From Pseudomonadota bacterium (GTDB lineage: Bacteria > Pseudomonadota > Gammaproteobacteria > Xanthomonadales > Xanthomonadaceae), in NCBI GenBank assembly GCA_023430045.1, contig JAEZCF010000162.1, forward strand, positions 1 to 15,749: a DNA stretch of 15,749 nt. The letters are read 5' to 3'. Shown piece after piece: positions 1 to 7,091 of the stretch. A program made the position numbers and the translations under genes. Below the pieces are notes generated by a model. It made no database searches. It was not told where the DNA came from and saw nothing but the letters and a program-made list of their open reading frames with translations. The stretch's first letter is position 1. Each line of letters starts with the position of its first letter.

Positions 1-81
1 GGTAGAGCCGACCCATGGTCGGCTGCCTTTCTTTCATCTCATGTTTCATTCAAACGCAGCCGACCATGGGTCGGCTCTACC
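1..81. repeat. Head-to-head pair of GTAG-headed REP (SMAG-type) elements
   Basis: Bases 1-26 and 56-81 are perfect inverted copies of each other (26 of 26), separated by a 29-bp AT-richer spacer (27-55). Each arm starts with GGTAG and contains its own small hairpin: GCCGACC and GGTCGGC around a CAT (or ATG) loop. This is the layout of REP palindromes carrying a GTAG head, known as SMAG elements in Stenotrophomonas maltophilia and thought to be mobilised by RAYT transposases. The pair lies downstream of hda, the usual intergenic location. The left edge coincides with the window edge, so the element could extend further left. The family assignment comes from recognition of the head and hairpin, not from a search. 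Confidence 0.85.
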
Positions 82-131
82 GGTGGCCGCACCGGCATGT
101 CATCGGACCACCGCCAGCCCGGGCAAATTCA

Positions 132-171
<40 letters not shown>

Positions 172-176
172 CAGGT

Positions 177-193
177 GCAGGGCGCAGCCCTGC
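177..193 (-). terminator. Stem-loop just after hda (possible terminator)
   Basis: GCAGGGC (177-183) and GCCCTGC (187-193) form a perfect 7-bp stem with a 3-nt loop, starting 8 nt beyond the hda stop codon on the minus strand. No U-tract follows, so it is not a classical intrinsic terminator. It could block 3' exonucleases or assist termination. Placement is the main argument. Confidence 0.35.
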
Positions 194-201
194 CAGACCC
201 C

Positions 202-912
202 TCAATACCGCGGCCGGCCGTCTTCCAGCACCTGGCGCAGGAACGGCACCGTGATCCGCCGCTTGGCCGCCAGCGACTCCCGGTCCAGCCAGTCCATCAG
301 CGTGATCAACCCACCCAGCTCGCGGCCGGAGTGCGACAGCAGCCACTCGATCGCCGCCTCGTCGATGGCCAACCCACGACGCAGCGCACGGTCGCGCAGC
401 ACCGCCGCCCGGCCCTCTTCGTCCAGTGCCTGCAGCACCACACGCACGCACTGCCCCAACCGCGAACGCAGGTCCGGCACGACCAGCCCCATCTCGCCCG
501 GCGCCTGCTGCGCCGTGTACAGCACCGTCACCCCGGTCGCACGCGCACGGTTGTGGAAATCAAACAGCGCCACTTCGTCGTCGCGATCGCCAGCCACCGC
601 ATCCAGCCCATCCAGCGCCACCAGATCACGGTGTTCCAGCCCTTCCAGCGCGTCGCGTACGCGCCCGGACACCGCCGCCAGCGGCACATAGGTCGGCAAT
701 CGACCGGCCTGCTCGGCGCTGGAACACGTGGCCAGCGCCTGATGGGTCTTGCCGGTGCCGGTGGCGCCCTGCAGATAGATCCAGTCCTGGCTGGCGCCCA
801 CGGCCACCGCGCGCAACTGCGCCAGCGCACCATCGGGCGCACCGATGAAGGTCTCCAGCCGCTCGTCCCGCGGATAGCGCAGGGCCAGCGGCATCTGCGG
901 GACAGCGCTCAC
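202..912 (-). CDS. hda: DnaA regulatory inactivator Hda
   Basis: A 236-residue AAA+ protein of the DnaA/Hda family. With the DNA-loaded beta clamp, Hda stimulates hydrolysis of DnaA-bound ATP (RIDA) and so prevents re-initiation of replication. Near the N-terminus, QMPLAL (about residues 6-11) matches the clamp-binding motif of Hda. The P-loop GATGTGKTH follows near residue 50, then a Walker B-like VALDGLDAV, a sensor-like LYTAQQAP and a C-terminal helical lid. It is Hda rather than DnaA because of the length and the absence of the DnaA DNA-binding domain. The start is GTG at 912-910, which overlaps the perM stop by 4 nt (GTGA), so it is probably translated by coupling. It is the last gene of the DUF2066-perM-hda operon. 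Confidence 0.93.
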   Translation of the reverse strand: MSAVPQMPLALRYPRDERLETFIGAPDGALAQLRAVAVGASQDWIYLQGATGTGKTHQALATCSSAEQAGRLPTYVPLAAVSGRVRDALEGLEHRDLVALDGLDAVAGDRDDEVALFDFHNRARATGVTVLYTAQQAPGEMGLVVPDLRSRLGQCVRVVLQALDEEGRAAVLRDRALRRGLAIDEAAIEWLLSHSGRELGGLITLMDWLDRESLAAKRRITVPFLRQVLEDGRPRY

Positions 913-2081
913 TGCGGCTCGGGGCCCTTCTGCGTGGGATCAATGATGAGCGTCGGCTTCTCCACCAGGCCATCCAGCACGATCGCCGACTTCTCGCCGG
1001 CATACAGCTCACTGGCGCGATAGCGCTGGTGCGCGTACCGCAGCAGCACGTTGCTCACCGCCGCCATCGGCAGCGCCAGCAGCATGCCGGTGAAACCGAA
1101 CAACTGGCCACCGGCCATCACCGCGAAGATCACCGCCACCGGGTGCAGGCCGATCTTGTCGCCGACGATGCGCGGCGTCAGCACGTAGCTCTCCAGCAGC
1201 TGGCCTGCGGCGAACACGATGCCAACCAGCACCAGCAGCTTGATATCGATGCCCTGTGTCTGCACCAGCGCCGCCAGCACCGCCATCACCAGGCCGGTGG
1301 TGGCGCCCAGGTAGGGGATGAAACTGATCAACCCGGCAATCAGGCCGATCAGCAGGCCAAGCTTCAGCCCGACCAGCGACATGCCGGCGGCGTAGAACAC
1401 GCCGAGCGCGATCATCACCAGGAACTGGCCACGGATGAAGGCGCCCAGCACCTCGTCCGATTCACGCGCCAGCGTGGTGATGGTGACCACCTTGTCGCGC
1501 GGAATCAGCGAGGCCACCCGCTCCACCAGCTTGTCCCAGTCACGCAGGAAGTAGAACGCCAGGATCGGCAGCAGCAGCAGGTTGACCACCCAGGTCACCA
1601 TCGCGAACCCCGAACGCTGCACGTACCCGAAGAACGAGCGCGCCACGCCACCGGCCTGCTGCCAGTGGCTGCGGATCCATTCCATCAGCCGGTCCGGATC
1701 CATCCACTGCATTACTTCCAGGCCGGTCTTCTGCTCGAACCAGGGAATACCCGTCTGCAGCACCCAGGCCTGCGCCTGCGGCGCGGTCGCGATGAGCGTG
1801 GTGATCTGACGCTCGATCATCGGCACCAGCACCAGCATCATCGCGGTGATCACCAGCACCATCGCCACGAAGACCAGGATCACACCGGTATTGCGCGAAC
1901 GCCCGGTGGCCTCGATGCGGTCCACCAGCGGGTCGCCCAGCCAGGCCAGCGCCAGCGCCAGCACGAACGGCATCAGGATCGGGGCCAGCAGCCACACCAC
2001 CCAGCCGATCATCACCGCAACGGCGACGAACTTCAGGCGCCGCAGGAACAGGGCGATTTCCGCCTCTGGAGACAGGATCAT
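909..2081 (-). CDS. perM: AI-2E family transporter, PerM-like permease
   Basis: A 390-residue inner-membrane protein of the AI-2E exporter (PerM/UPF0118, formerly DUF20) family. Hydrophobic segments lie at roughly 17-48, 66-88, 158-178, 214-236, 239-262, 264-274, 281-300 and 313-345, with a large hydrophilic region at about 90-155. Family-typical stretches are FIPYLGA (254-260), and around 303-335 PRIVGDKIGLHP and then GGQLFGFTGMLLALP. The substrate is unknown; members have been linked to autoinducer-2 or Na+/H+ transport. The ATG at 2081 overlaps the stop of the upstream DUF2066 gene by 4 nt (ATGA), which fixes the start; the open frame extends upstream only as shadow sequence. E. coli also keeps perM in the hda-purM neighbourhood, which supports the symbol. 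Confidence 0.85.
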   Translation of the reverse strand: MILSPEAEIALFLRRLKFVAVAVMIGWVVWLLAPILMPFVLALALAWLGDPLVDRIEATGRSRNTGVILVFVAMVLVITAMMLVLVPMIERQITTLIATAPQAQAWVLQTGIPWFEQKTGLEVMQWMDPDRLMEWIRSHWQQAGGVARSFFGYVQRSGFAMVTWVVNLLLLPILAFYFLRDWDKLVERVASLIPRDKVVTITTLARESDEVLGAFIRGQFLVMIALGVFYAAGMSLVGLKLGLLIGLIAGLISFIPYLGATTGLVMAVLAALVQTQGIDIKLLVLVGIVFAAGQLLESYVLTPRIVGDKIGLHPVAVIFAVMAGGQLFGFTGMLLALPMAAVSNVLLRYAHQRYRASELYAGEKSAIVLDGLVEKPTLIIDPTQKGPEPQ

Positions 2082-3202
2082 CGCAGTCGGTACTCGTTGC
2101 TGGCCGGAGCCGGGTTCTGTTCTTCGCCTTCCAGGGTGATCGCCACCGGCGCGACCGGCGCCAGCACGCCGTTGTCGCCCAGCATGCGGTTCAAGCCGGG
2201 CAGGCCGGTGGTCATCTCCAGGTCCAGCTCCAGGCGGTCGCCCCGTGCGCGGACCGGCACCACGTTGCGCACCACGGCCACCTCGCGCAGGCCCGCGGCC
2301 ATGCGCAGATAGTCGTCGGCGCTGCCGATTCCGGTCACCACCACGCGATAGGTACCGGCCTGGCCGGTGGCCGCGCCCGCCTTGGCATAACGCTTCACCA
2401 GGGCATCGGCGGCACCGTCGGCACCGGCGGCCATGGCACGCATCGCATTGCCGTCGCGGGTGGTCCATGTGCTCAGTTCACGGCCGTTGTCGACGAACAC
2501 CCAGTCCGCCGCCCAGCCGCCGTCAGCCCGGTACAGCTTGCCGATCAGCTGCATCGGCGGGGCATAGCGCGACGATGCGCGTGCCACCGCGGCGGTGTCC
2601 TGGCGCCAGATCGCACCGACCAGTGCCTGTTCAGCGGTACTGCCCGACGGCAGGCCCAGCTTGTAGCCCCGCTCCACCGCGCGGTCCAGCACCGGGCGCA
2701 CGGCGTTGGCCTGCTGCACACTGACCAGGCGCGGACCGCTGCCGTCGTCGATGGCCAGCCACAGCACCGGCTTGGGGCGCGGCTGCGGCCAGACCGGCAG
2801 GCCCAGCGCGGCCACCATGGCATCCACGTCATCCGGGCGGAAGCGCGCGACGAGCAGGGTGCGGAAGCTCGGCGCACCGCTGGCGGCGGTTCCCTGGTCC
2901 TGCTTGTAATCGAAGCTTTCGACGTAATCCTTCGCATTCCGCAGCGACTGCACCACGCCCGGCCGGCTGGTGATGCCACGGTCACCGGACAACTTGGCCA
3001 GCACTTCGCCCAGCGCGCGGGCCAGGCCACCGTTGCGGTCGGCCTCGCCCTGACCGCGTACCGGCACCTCCGCTTCGTAGGTGCCACTGGCCCGGGCCAC
3101 GTCACCTTCGGTGCGCAGACCGCTCTGGGCCAGCACGGCAGTGGGCAGGGACAACGCCAGAAGCATCGTCAGGAACACGGTCCGAAGGGGGCTGCGGGGC
3201 AT
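2078..3202 (-). CDS. DUF2066 domain-containing exported protein
   Basis: A 374-residue protein whose function is not known. The N-terminus is a clear signal peptide: a basic start (MPRSPLR), a hydrophobic core around FLTMLLALSLP and an AVLA cleavage site before QSG, so the product is probably periplasmic or attached to the envelope. The remainder resembles the DUF2066 family: an ARALGEVLAKLSGDRGI segment about 70 residues in, and a C-terminal TYRVVVTGIGSADDYLRM region. ATG at 3202 is preferred because GGAAG lies 5 nt upstream; another in-frame ATG at 3214 would add four residues but has a weaker ribosome site. It is first in an overlapping operon with perM and hda and is divergent from purM. 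The family call is by recollection of this gene order and motifs. Confidence 0.78.
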   Translation of the reverse strand: MPRSPLRTVFLTMLLALSLPTAVLAQSGLRTEGDVARASGTYEAEVPVRGQGEADRNGGLARALGEVLAKLSGDRGITSRPGVVQSLRNAKDYVESFDYKQDQGTAASGAPSFRTLLVARFRPDDVDAMVAALGLPVWPQPRPKPVLWLAIDDGSGPRLVSVQQANAVRPVLDRAVERGYKLGLPSGSTAEQALVGAIWRQDTAAVARASSRYAPPMQLIGKLYRADGGWAADWVFVDNGRELSTWTTRDGNAMRAMAAGADGAADALVKRYAKAGAATGQAGTYRVVVTGIGSADDYLRMAAGLREVAVVRNVVPVRARGDRLELDLEMTTGLPGLNRMLGDNGVLAPVAPVAITLEGEEQNPAPASNEYRLR

Positions 3203-3272
3203 CTGGACTTCCATTGGCTCGACGTATCCGGGGAGATTGTTGCTCGAACAGGGGCTTTACGCCAACGTGGCC

Positions 3273-3281
3273 TGTTAAAAT
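3273..3281 (+). promoter_or_regulatory. Candidate extended -10 promoter of purM
   Basis: TG-T-TAAAAT is an extended -10 form (TGnTATAAT with one mismatch in the hexamer) about 30 bp before the purM GTG. A weak -35-like CTTTAC sits at 3255-3260, but the 15-bp spacing is short. The 97-bp region (3215-3311) must also hold the promoter of the divergent DUF2066 operon. I see no clear PurR-type operator, though no matrix scan was possible. Confidence 0.45.
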
Positions 3282-3311
3282 CGTCCGTTCACCCAGCCAG
3301 CGCCGACGCCC

Positions 3312-4373
3312 GTGACCAACAGCCCGTCTTCCGCCCCTACGCCCCTCACCTACCGCGATGCGGGGGTCGACATCGATGCCGGCAACGAGCTCGTCGAGCG
3401 CATCAAGCCGCTGGTCAAGCGCAGTTTCCGCCCGGAAGTGATGGGCGGCCTCGGCGGTTTCGGCGCCCTGTTCGACCTGTCCGGCAAGTATCGCGAACCG
3501 GTGCTGGTGTCCGGCACAGACGGCGTGGGCACCAAGCTGAAGCTGGCCCAGCAGCTGGGCCGCCATGACACCATCGGCATCGACCTGGTGGCCATGTGCG
3601 TGAACGACGTCCTGGTCCAGGGCGCCGAACCGCTGTTCTTCCTGGATTATTTCGCCACCGGCAAGCTGGACATCGACACCGCCGCGGCGGTCGTTGGCGG
3701 CATCGCCAATGGCTGCACCGAGGCCGGCTGCGCGCTGATCGGCGGCGAGACCGCGGAAATGCCGGACATGTACGCCCCGGGCGAATACGACCTGGCCGGT
3801 TTCACCGTCGCAGCGGTGGAAAAAAGCGAACTGAAGGATGGCGCGGCGGTCGCTGAAGGCGACGTGCTGATCGGCATCGCGTCTTCCGGTCCACATTCCA
3901 ACGGCTATTCGCTGGTGCGCCGCATCTACGACCGCACCGGCCAGCCGGCGGAACTGGAACTGGACGGCGGCGTGAAGCTGGTGGACGCGCTGATGGCGCC
4001 AACCCGCCTGTACGTCAAGCCCGTCCTGGCGCTGCTGAAGTCCCACGGCGCCGACATCCACGGCATGGCACACGTCACCGGCGGCGGCCTGACCGAGAAC
4101 ATCATCCGCGTGGTGCCCGACGGCCTCGGCCTGGACATCGACGCTTCCAGCTGGACCCTGCCGCCGGTATTCCAGTGGCTGCAGCGCGAGGGCGCGGTGG
4201 CCGATGCGGAAATGTGGCGGACGTTCAATTGCGGCATCGGCTTCGTGCTGATCGTGCCGGCGCAACAGGCGACAGCCGTGGGCGAAGCAGTGACCGCGCA
4301 GGGCCTGGAGCACTGGACCATCGGCAAGGTGGTCGCCGCTGCCGAAGGCAGCGAGCGCGTGCGTATCGGCTGA
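3312..4373 (+). CDS. purM: Phosphoribosylformylglycinamidine cyclo-ligase (AIR synthetase)
   Basis: A 353-residue cytoplasmic enzyme that makes aminoimidazole ribonucleotide from FGAM with ATP, the fifth step of purine synthesis. Close family blocks are visible: SYKDAGVDIDAG-like YRDAGVDIDAGN (14-25), PEVMGGLGGFGAL (41-53), the nucleotide-binding SGTDGVGTKLKLA (68-80), VAMCVNDVLVQGAEP (93-107), GGETAEMP (144-151) and SSGPHSNGYSLVR (191-203). The start is GTG at 3312, chosen because the following residues reproduce the normal N-terminus just before the DAGVDIDAG block. No strong Shine-Dalgarno precedes it. Length is close to the usual 345. It is followed after 60 bp by purN, as in many gammaproteobacteria, and divergent from the hda operon. 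E. coli has purMN near hda too. Confidence 0.97.
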   Translation: MTNSPSSAPTPLTYRDAGVDIDAGNELVERIKPLVKRSFRPEVMGGLGGFGALFDLSGKYREPVLVSGTDGVGTKLKLAQQLGRHDTIGIDLVAMCVNDVLVQGAEPLFFLDYFATGKLDIDTAAAVVGGIANGCTEAGCALIGGETAEMPDMYAPGEYDLAGFTVAAVEKSELKDGAAVAEGDVLIGIASSGPHSNGYSLVRRIYDRTGQPAELELDGGVKLVDALMAPTRLYVKPVLALLKSHGADIHGMAHVTGGGLTENIIRVVPDGLGLDIDASSWTLPPVFQWLQREGAVADAEMWRTFNCGIGFVLIVPAQQATAVGEAVTAQGLEHWTIGKVVAAAEGSERVRIG

Positions 4374-4433
4374 GGCAATGCCTGCATTGACCTACCGCAC
4401 GCACCTGCGGCATCCACGCGGAGTGGCCGCCGC

Positions 4434-5087
4434 ATGAGCGTGCGCATCGCGGTGCTGGCCTCGGGCCGGGGCAGCAACCTGCAGGCCATTCTGGATGCCA
4501 TCGGCGACAGCCGGCTGCCCGCCGAGGTGGTCGGCGTGTTCTCCGACCGCACCGATGCCGCCGCGCTGCAACGCGTGCCCGCACCACGCCGGTGGGCCGC
4601 TGCGCCTCGCGATTTCACCGACCGCGCCGCCTTCGATGCCGCGCTGGGCGATGCCATCGCCGCCACCACGCCGGACTGGATCATCTGCGCCGGCTACATG
4701 CGCATTCTCGGTCCGGCATTCGTGGCCCGCTTCGAAGGACGGCTGGTCAACATCCATCCGTCGCTGCTGCCGCTGTACAAGGGCCTGCATACCCATGCCC
4801 GGGCATTGCAGGCCGGCGACGCCGAACACGGGGCCAGCGTCCACTTCGTCGTTCCTGAACTGGATGCCGGTACCGTACTGGCACAGGCACGCGTGCCGGT
4901 GCAGGCCGGTGACGACGCCGAAACCCTGGCACAGCGCGTGCTTGGTGTGGAACACCCGCTGCTGATCGCCAGCCTGACGCTGCTGGCAAGCGGCCGCGTA
5001 GCTGAACGGGACGGTCAGGTCGAGCTCGACGGCCACCCCTTGCGGCGTCCGCTGCTGCTGGATTCAGCCGGAACGCTGCATCGTTGA
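4434..5087 (+). CDS. purN: Phosphoribosylglycinamide formyltransferase
   Basis: A 217-residue enzyme that moves a formyl group from 10-formyl-tetrahydrofolate to GAR, the third step of purine synthesis. The phosphate-binding ASGRGSN lies at 9-15. The catalytic triad of the family is present at the same numbers as in E. coli: N106 and H108 in VNIHPSLLP, and D144 in VPELDAGTV. GLHTHARAL (117-125) is the usual substrate loop. A GGAG lies about 10 nt before the ATG. It is probably co-transcribed with purM, 60 bp upstream. It is the folate-dependent PurN type rather than the formate-dependent PurT type. Length is near the usual 210. Confidence 0.96.
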   Translation: MSVRIAVLASGRGSNLQAILDAIGDSRLPAEVVGVFSDRTDAAALQRVPAPRRWAAAPRDFTDRAAFDAALGDAIAATTPDWIICAGYMRILGPAFVARFEGRLVNIHPSLLPLYKGLHTHARALQAGDAEHGASVHFVVPELDAGTVLAQARVPVQAGDDAETLAQRVLGVEHPLLIASLTLLASGRVAERDGQVELDGHPLRRPLLLDSAGTLHR

Positions 5088-5099
5088 GCTGCTGAACAC

Positions 5100-5118
5100 G
5101 CGCCGCTGACTCCGGCGC
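5100..5118 (+). terminator. GC hairpin after purN (weak terminator candidate)
   Basis: GCGCCG (5100-5105) and CGGCGC (5113-5118) can form a 6-bp stem with a 7-nt loop, 12 nt after the purN stop. A pyrimidine-rich stretch (about 5124-5143) follows, but it is C-rich and not a clean U-tract. It may lower read-through into the DUF3108 genes; equally it may be chance in GC-rich DNA. Confidence 0.25.
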
Positions 5119-5154
5119 TGGCATCCTTCCCCTTCCTTTCCGCCACCCTCCGGT

Positions 5155-5952
5155 ATGAAGAAGACGCTGCTGCCACGTCCCGTGCTGATGCTGTCCGCCC
5201 TGTTCTGCCTGGCGCTGCCTGCGGCTGCCCGACAGGATCCGGCGACCGCAGCGGACGCCGCTGCGCCGGTACCGGCATTGGCCGCGATGGCCTGGGAACC
5301 GCCTGCCCTGGAGCCCTTCACCGCCACCTACCAGGCGTTCTACAAGGGCAAGGAAGCCGGCGATGCCACCATGCGCGTCAGCCATGCGGGCGGCACGCAG
5401 TGGCGTGTCGACATGCAGGTGGTTGGCCGCCGTGGGTTCGCCAGCGTGCTGGGCTTGAACCTGGAGCAGAGCACGGTGTTCGAAAACCGCGACGGCCAGT
5501 ACGTGCCGCTGAGCCAGAGCACTGTGCGCAAGGGCCTGTTCCTGGGCAAGACGGTCACCGGCACCTACAACTGGCAGGCGGGGACCGCGCAATGGACCGG
5601 CGACCTCAAGAAGGAACGCACCCGGCCCATTCCGCTGCAGCCCGGCGACCAGAGCGCGTTGCTGCTGAACCTGGCCATCATGCGCGATGCCCGTCCCGGC
5701 AGCGTGCTGCATTACCGCTACGTCGATGTCGGCCGGGTGCGCCAGCACGATTACCAGGCCGCGCCGGAAACCGCGAACGTACAGGTCGGCGACCTGTCCT
5801 ACGAAGCATTGCGCGTCTACCGCACCAATGGCGGCAATGACGAAACCACCCTCTGGATCGCCAACGGCGTGCCCACGCCGGTGCGCATCCTGCAACGCGA
5901 AGACGGCGAAGACCGCATCGACCTGCGCCTGATCGAATACCAAGGAGTCTGA
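5155..5952 (+). CDS. Exported DUF3108 domain-containing protein (first paralogue)
   Basis: A 265-residue protein of unknown function. The N-terminus is a signal peptide (MKK, hydrophobic MLSALFCLALP, cleavage after the AAA near residue 25), followed by an Ala/Pro-rich linker to about residue 45. The body from about 48 to the end matches the DUF3108 pattern: FTATYQAFYKGKEAGDATM, QSTVFENRDGQYVPL, a TYNW block, an ALLLNLA block and a C-terminal LQREDGEDRIDLRLIEY. The fold is expected to be a periplasmic beta-rich domain; that is inference. It lies 67 bp after purN and its stop is 2 nt before the second DUF3108 gene, so the two are surely one transcript. No convincing ribosome site precedes the ATG at 5155. 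Confidence 0.82.
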   Translation: MKKTLLPRPVLMLSALFCLALPAAARQDPATAADAAAPVPALAAMAWEPPALEPFTATYQAFYKGKEAGDATMRVSHAGGTQWRVDMQVVGRRGFASVLGLNLEQSTVFENRDGQYVPLSQSTVRKGLFLGKTVTGTYNWQAGTAQWTGDLKKERTRPIPLQPGDQSALLLNLAIMRDARPGSVLHYRYVDVGRVRQHDYQAAPETANVQVGDLSYEALRVYRTNGGNDETTLWIANGVPTPVRILQREDGEDRIDLRLIEYQGV

Positions 5953-5954
5953 AG

Positions 5955-6638
5955 ATGACCACATTCCAACGCCCGTTGACCTGGATCGCCGCCGCCGCAC
6001 TGTCGGTGGCCAGCCTGCCGGCCATGGCCCTGCAGCCGTTCAAGGCCGATTACCTGGCCAGCTACATGGGCATGCAGGCCAACGGCACCATGACCCTGGC
6101 CAGCGAAGGCGCGGGCAAATGGCGCTACAGCCTGAAGGTGAAGAACCAGCTGGCGGACCTGAGCCAGAGCACTGTGTTCGAGGAAGCCGACGGCCGCCTG
6201 CGCCCGCTGAACAGCCAGGACAGTTCCGTGCTGCTGGTGAAGAAGCGCAACGTGCAGGCCAACTACAACTGGACCAGCAAGCAGGCTACGTGGAAGGGCG
6301 ACATCAAGCCGGACCGTGCCGGGCCGGTGGCGCTGAAGGCCGGCGACATGGACGCGCTGCTGATCAATCTTGCCATCGCCCGTGATCTGGCGGCCGGCAA
6401 GCCGCTGAGCTATCGCATGGTCGACGAAGGCCGCATCAAGCCGATGGCCTACAAGGTGGTGGGCAAGGAAGCGGTAACCGTGAGCGGCAAGCGCTACGAG
6501 GCAACCAAGGTGTCACGCGTGGATGGCAACAAGGAACTGATCGCGTGGATCGTGCCGGAGTTTCCGGTGCCGGCGCGCCTGCTGCAACGCGAAAGCGGCA
6601 AGGACGCGCTGGACCTGACCATCAAGGCGTTGAACTGA
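5955..6638 (+). CDS. Exported DUF3108 domain-containing protein (second paralogue)
   Basis: A 227-residue protein of unknown function, paralogous to the gene just upstream. Shared blocks include LSQSTVFEEADGRLRPL, NYNWTSKQATWKGDIKPDRAGPV (shown in part), the ALLINLAIARD block and LLQRESGKDALDLTIKAL. The signal peptide is WIAAAALSVASLP followed by an AMA cleavage site before LQPF. It lacks the Ala/Pro linker of the first copy. AGGAG at 5943-5947, inside the end of the first gene, stands 7 nt before the ATG and fixes the start. It is the last plus-strand gene before a convergent gap facing the EF-hand gene. Best guess: a periplasmic protein working with its paralogue. Confidence 0.85.
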   Translation: MTTFQRPLTWIAAAALSVASLPAMALQPFKADYLASYMGMQANGTMTLASEGAGKWRYSLKVKNQLADLSQSTVFEEADGRLRPLNSQDSSVLLVKKRNVQANYNWTSKQATWKGDIKPDRAGPVALKAGDMDALLINLAIARDLAAGKPLSYRMVDEGRIKPMAYKVVGKEAVTVSGKRYEATKVSRVDGNKELIAWIVPEFPVPARLLQRESGKDALDLTIKALN

Positions 6639-6640
6639 TT

Positions 6641-6698
6641 GGCGGGTGATGGCTGGCCCTGGTGGTGATGGCCGCTTCTGGTGGTGAGGGCTGCTTCT
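6641..6698. repeat. Three imperfect 19-20 bp tandem units after the DUF3108 gene
   Basis: Units at 6641-6660, 6661-6679 and 6680-6698 all begin GGYGGTGA or GGCGGGTGA and run on in phase. The second and third differ at only 2 of 19 positions. They start two bases after the stop codon of the second DUF3108 gene and lead directly into the REP element at 6699. No reading frame explains them. Confidence 0.7.
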
Positions 6699-6770
6699 GG
6701 TGGGTGACGACCGTTGGTCGTCACCTGGTGTCCCGGCAAAGAGCGTGACGACCAGCGGTCGTCACCTACC
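6699..6770. repeat. Second head-to-head REP (SMAG-type) pair
   Basis: Two strong palindromes: 6703-6725 has arms GGTGACGACC and GGTCGTCACC around GTT; 6745-6765 has arms GTGACGACC and GGTCGTCAC around AGC. The second is followed by CTACC (6766-6770), i.e. a GTAG head read on the minus strand. The first has a decayed head, GTGG in place of GTAG. The stem sequence differs from the pair at 1-81, so it belongs to another subfamily. The location, between two convergent genes, suggests it may act as a bidirectional transcript end or mRNA stabiliser. Confidence 0.8.
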
Positions 6771-6791
6771 ACCAACTACCCACCTGCTGCG

Positions 6792-7091
6792 TCATTCGGC
6801 CTTGAACACGGTCCGGCAATCCACGCGGATCTGCTCGCCGGTGCTGCGCCACACGAACGTGCGGCACTCGCGGTTGCCTTCCTTGCTGTCGCTGACGCCC
6901 ACCGCATGGAACGACTGCAGGATCTCCTCGCGGGTCACCGTGCCATCGCCGTTCCAGTCCATGTCCTTCTGCTCGATGCCGCGTGTCACCGCGATGCCAG
7001 CGAACCACGCGTAGCCCAGCCAGGCCAGTACGATCAGCACCAGCACCAGCAGTGCCTTGCGGCGGCGGGTGAACCGGCCGCGCAGGATCAT
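6792..7091 (-). CDS. Small membrane-anchored EF-hand protein
   Basis: A 99-residue protein. A basic start (RGRFTRRRK) precedes one hydrophobic segment, about residues 13-32, giving an N-in anchor with the rest in the periplasm. Residues 45-56 form one canonical calcium loop: D45, N47, D49, G50, T51, V52, T53 and E56 occupy the standard EF-hand positions, with a helix (REEILQSFHAV) after it. Cys76 and Cys92 could form a disulfide. There is only one EF-hand, whereas these motifs usually pair, so dimerisation or a degenerate partner is possible. Its ATG (7091-7089) overlaps the murA stop by 4 nt, indicating translational coupling. Function unknown; calcium binding is inferred from the motif. Confidence 0.82.
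   Translation of the reverse strand: MILRGRFTRRRKALLVLVLIVLAWLGYAWFAGIAVTRGIEQKDMDWNGDGTVTREEILQSFHAVGVSDSKEGNRECRTFVWRSTGEQIRVDCRTVFKAE

Noticed and set aside
2082..2468. N-terminal extension of the PerM-like protein
   Set aside because: The extra 129 residues are Arg/Gly-rich shadow sequence of the DUF2066 gene; the ATG at 2081 gives the normal family length and an ATGA overlap.
3102..4313. A 403-residue antisense open frame opposite purM
   Set aside because: It mirrors the codon bias of purM on the other strand, has no recognisable domain, and spans a divergent promoter region.
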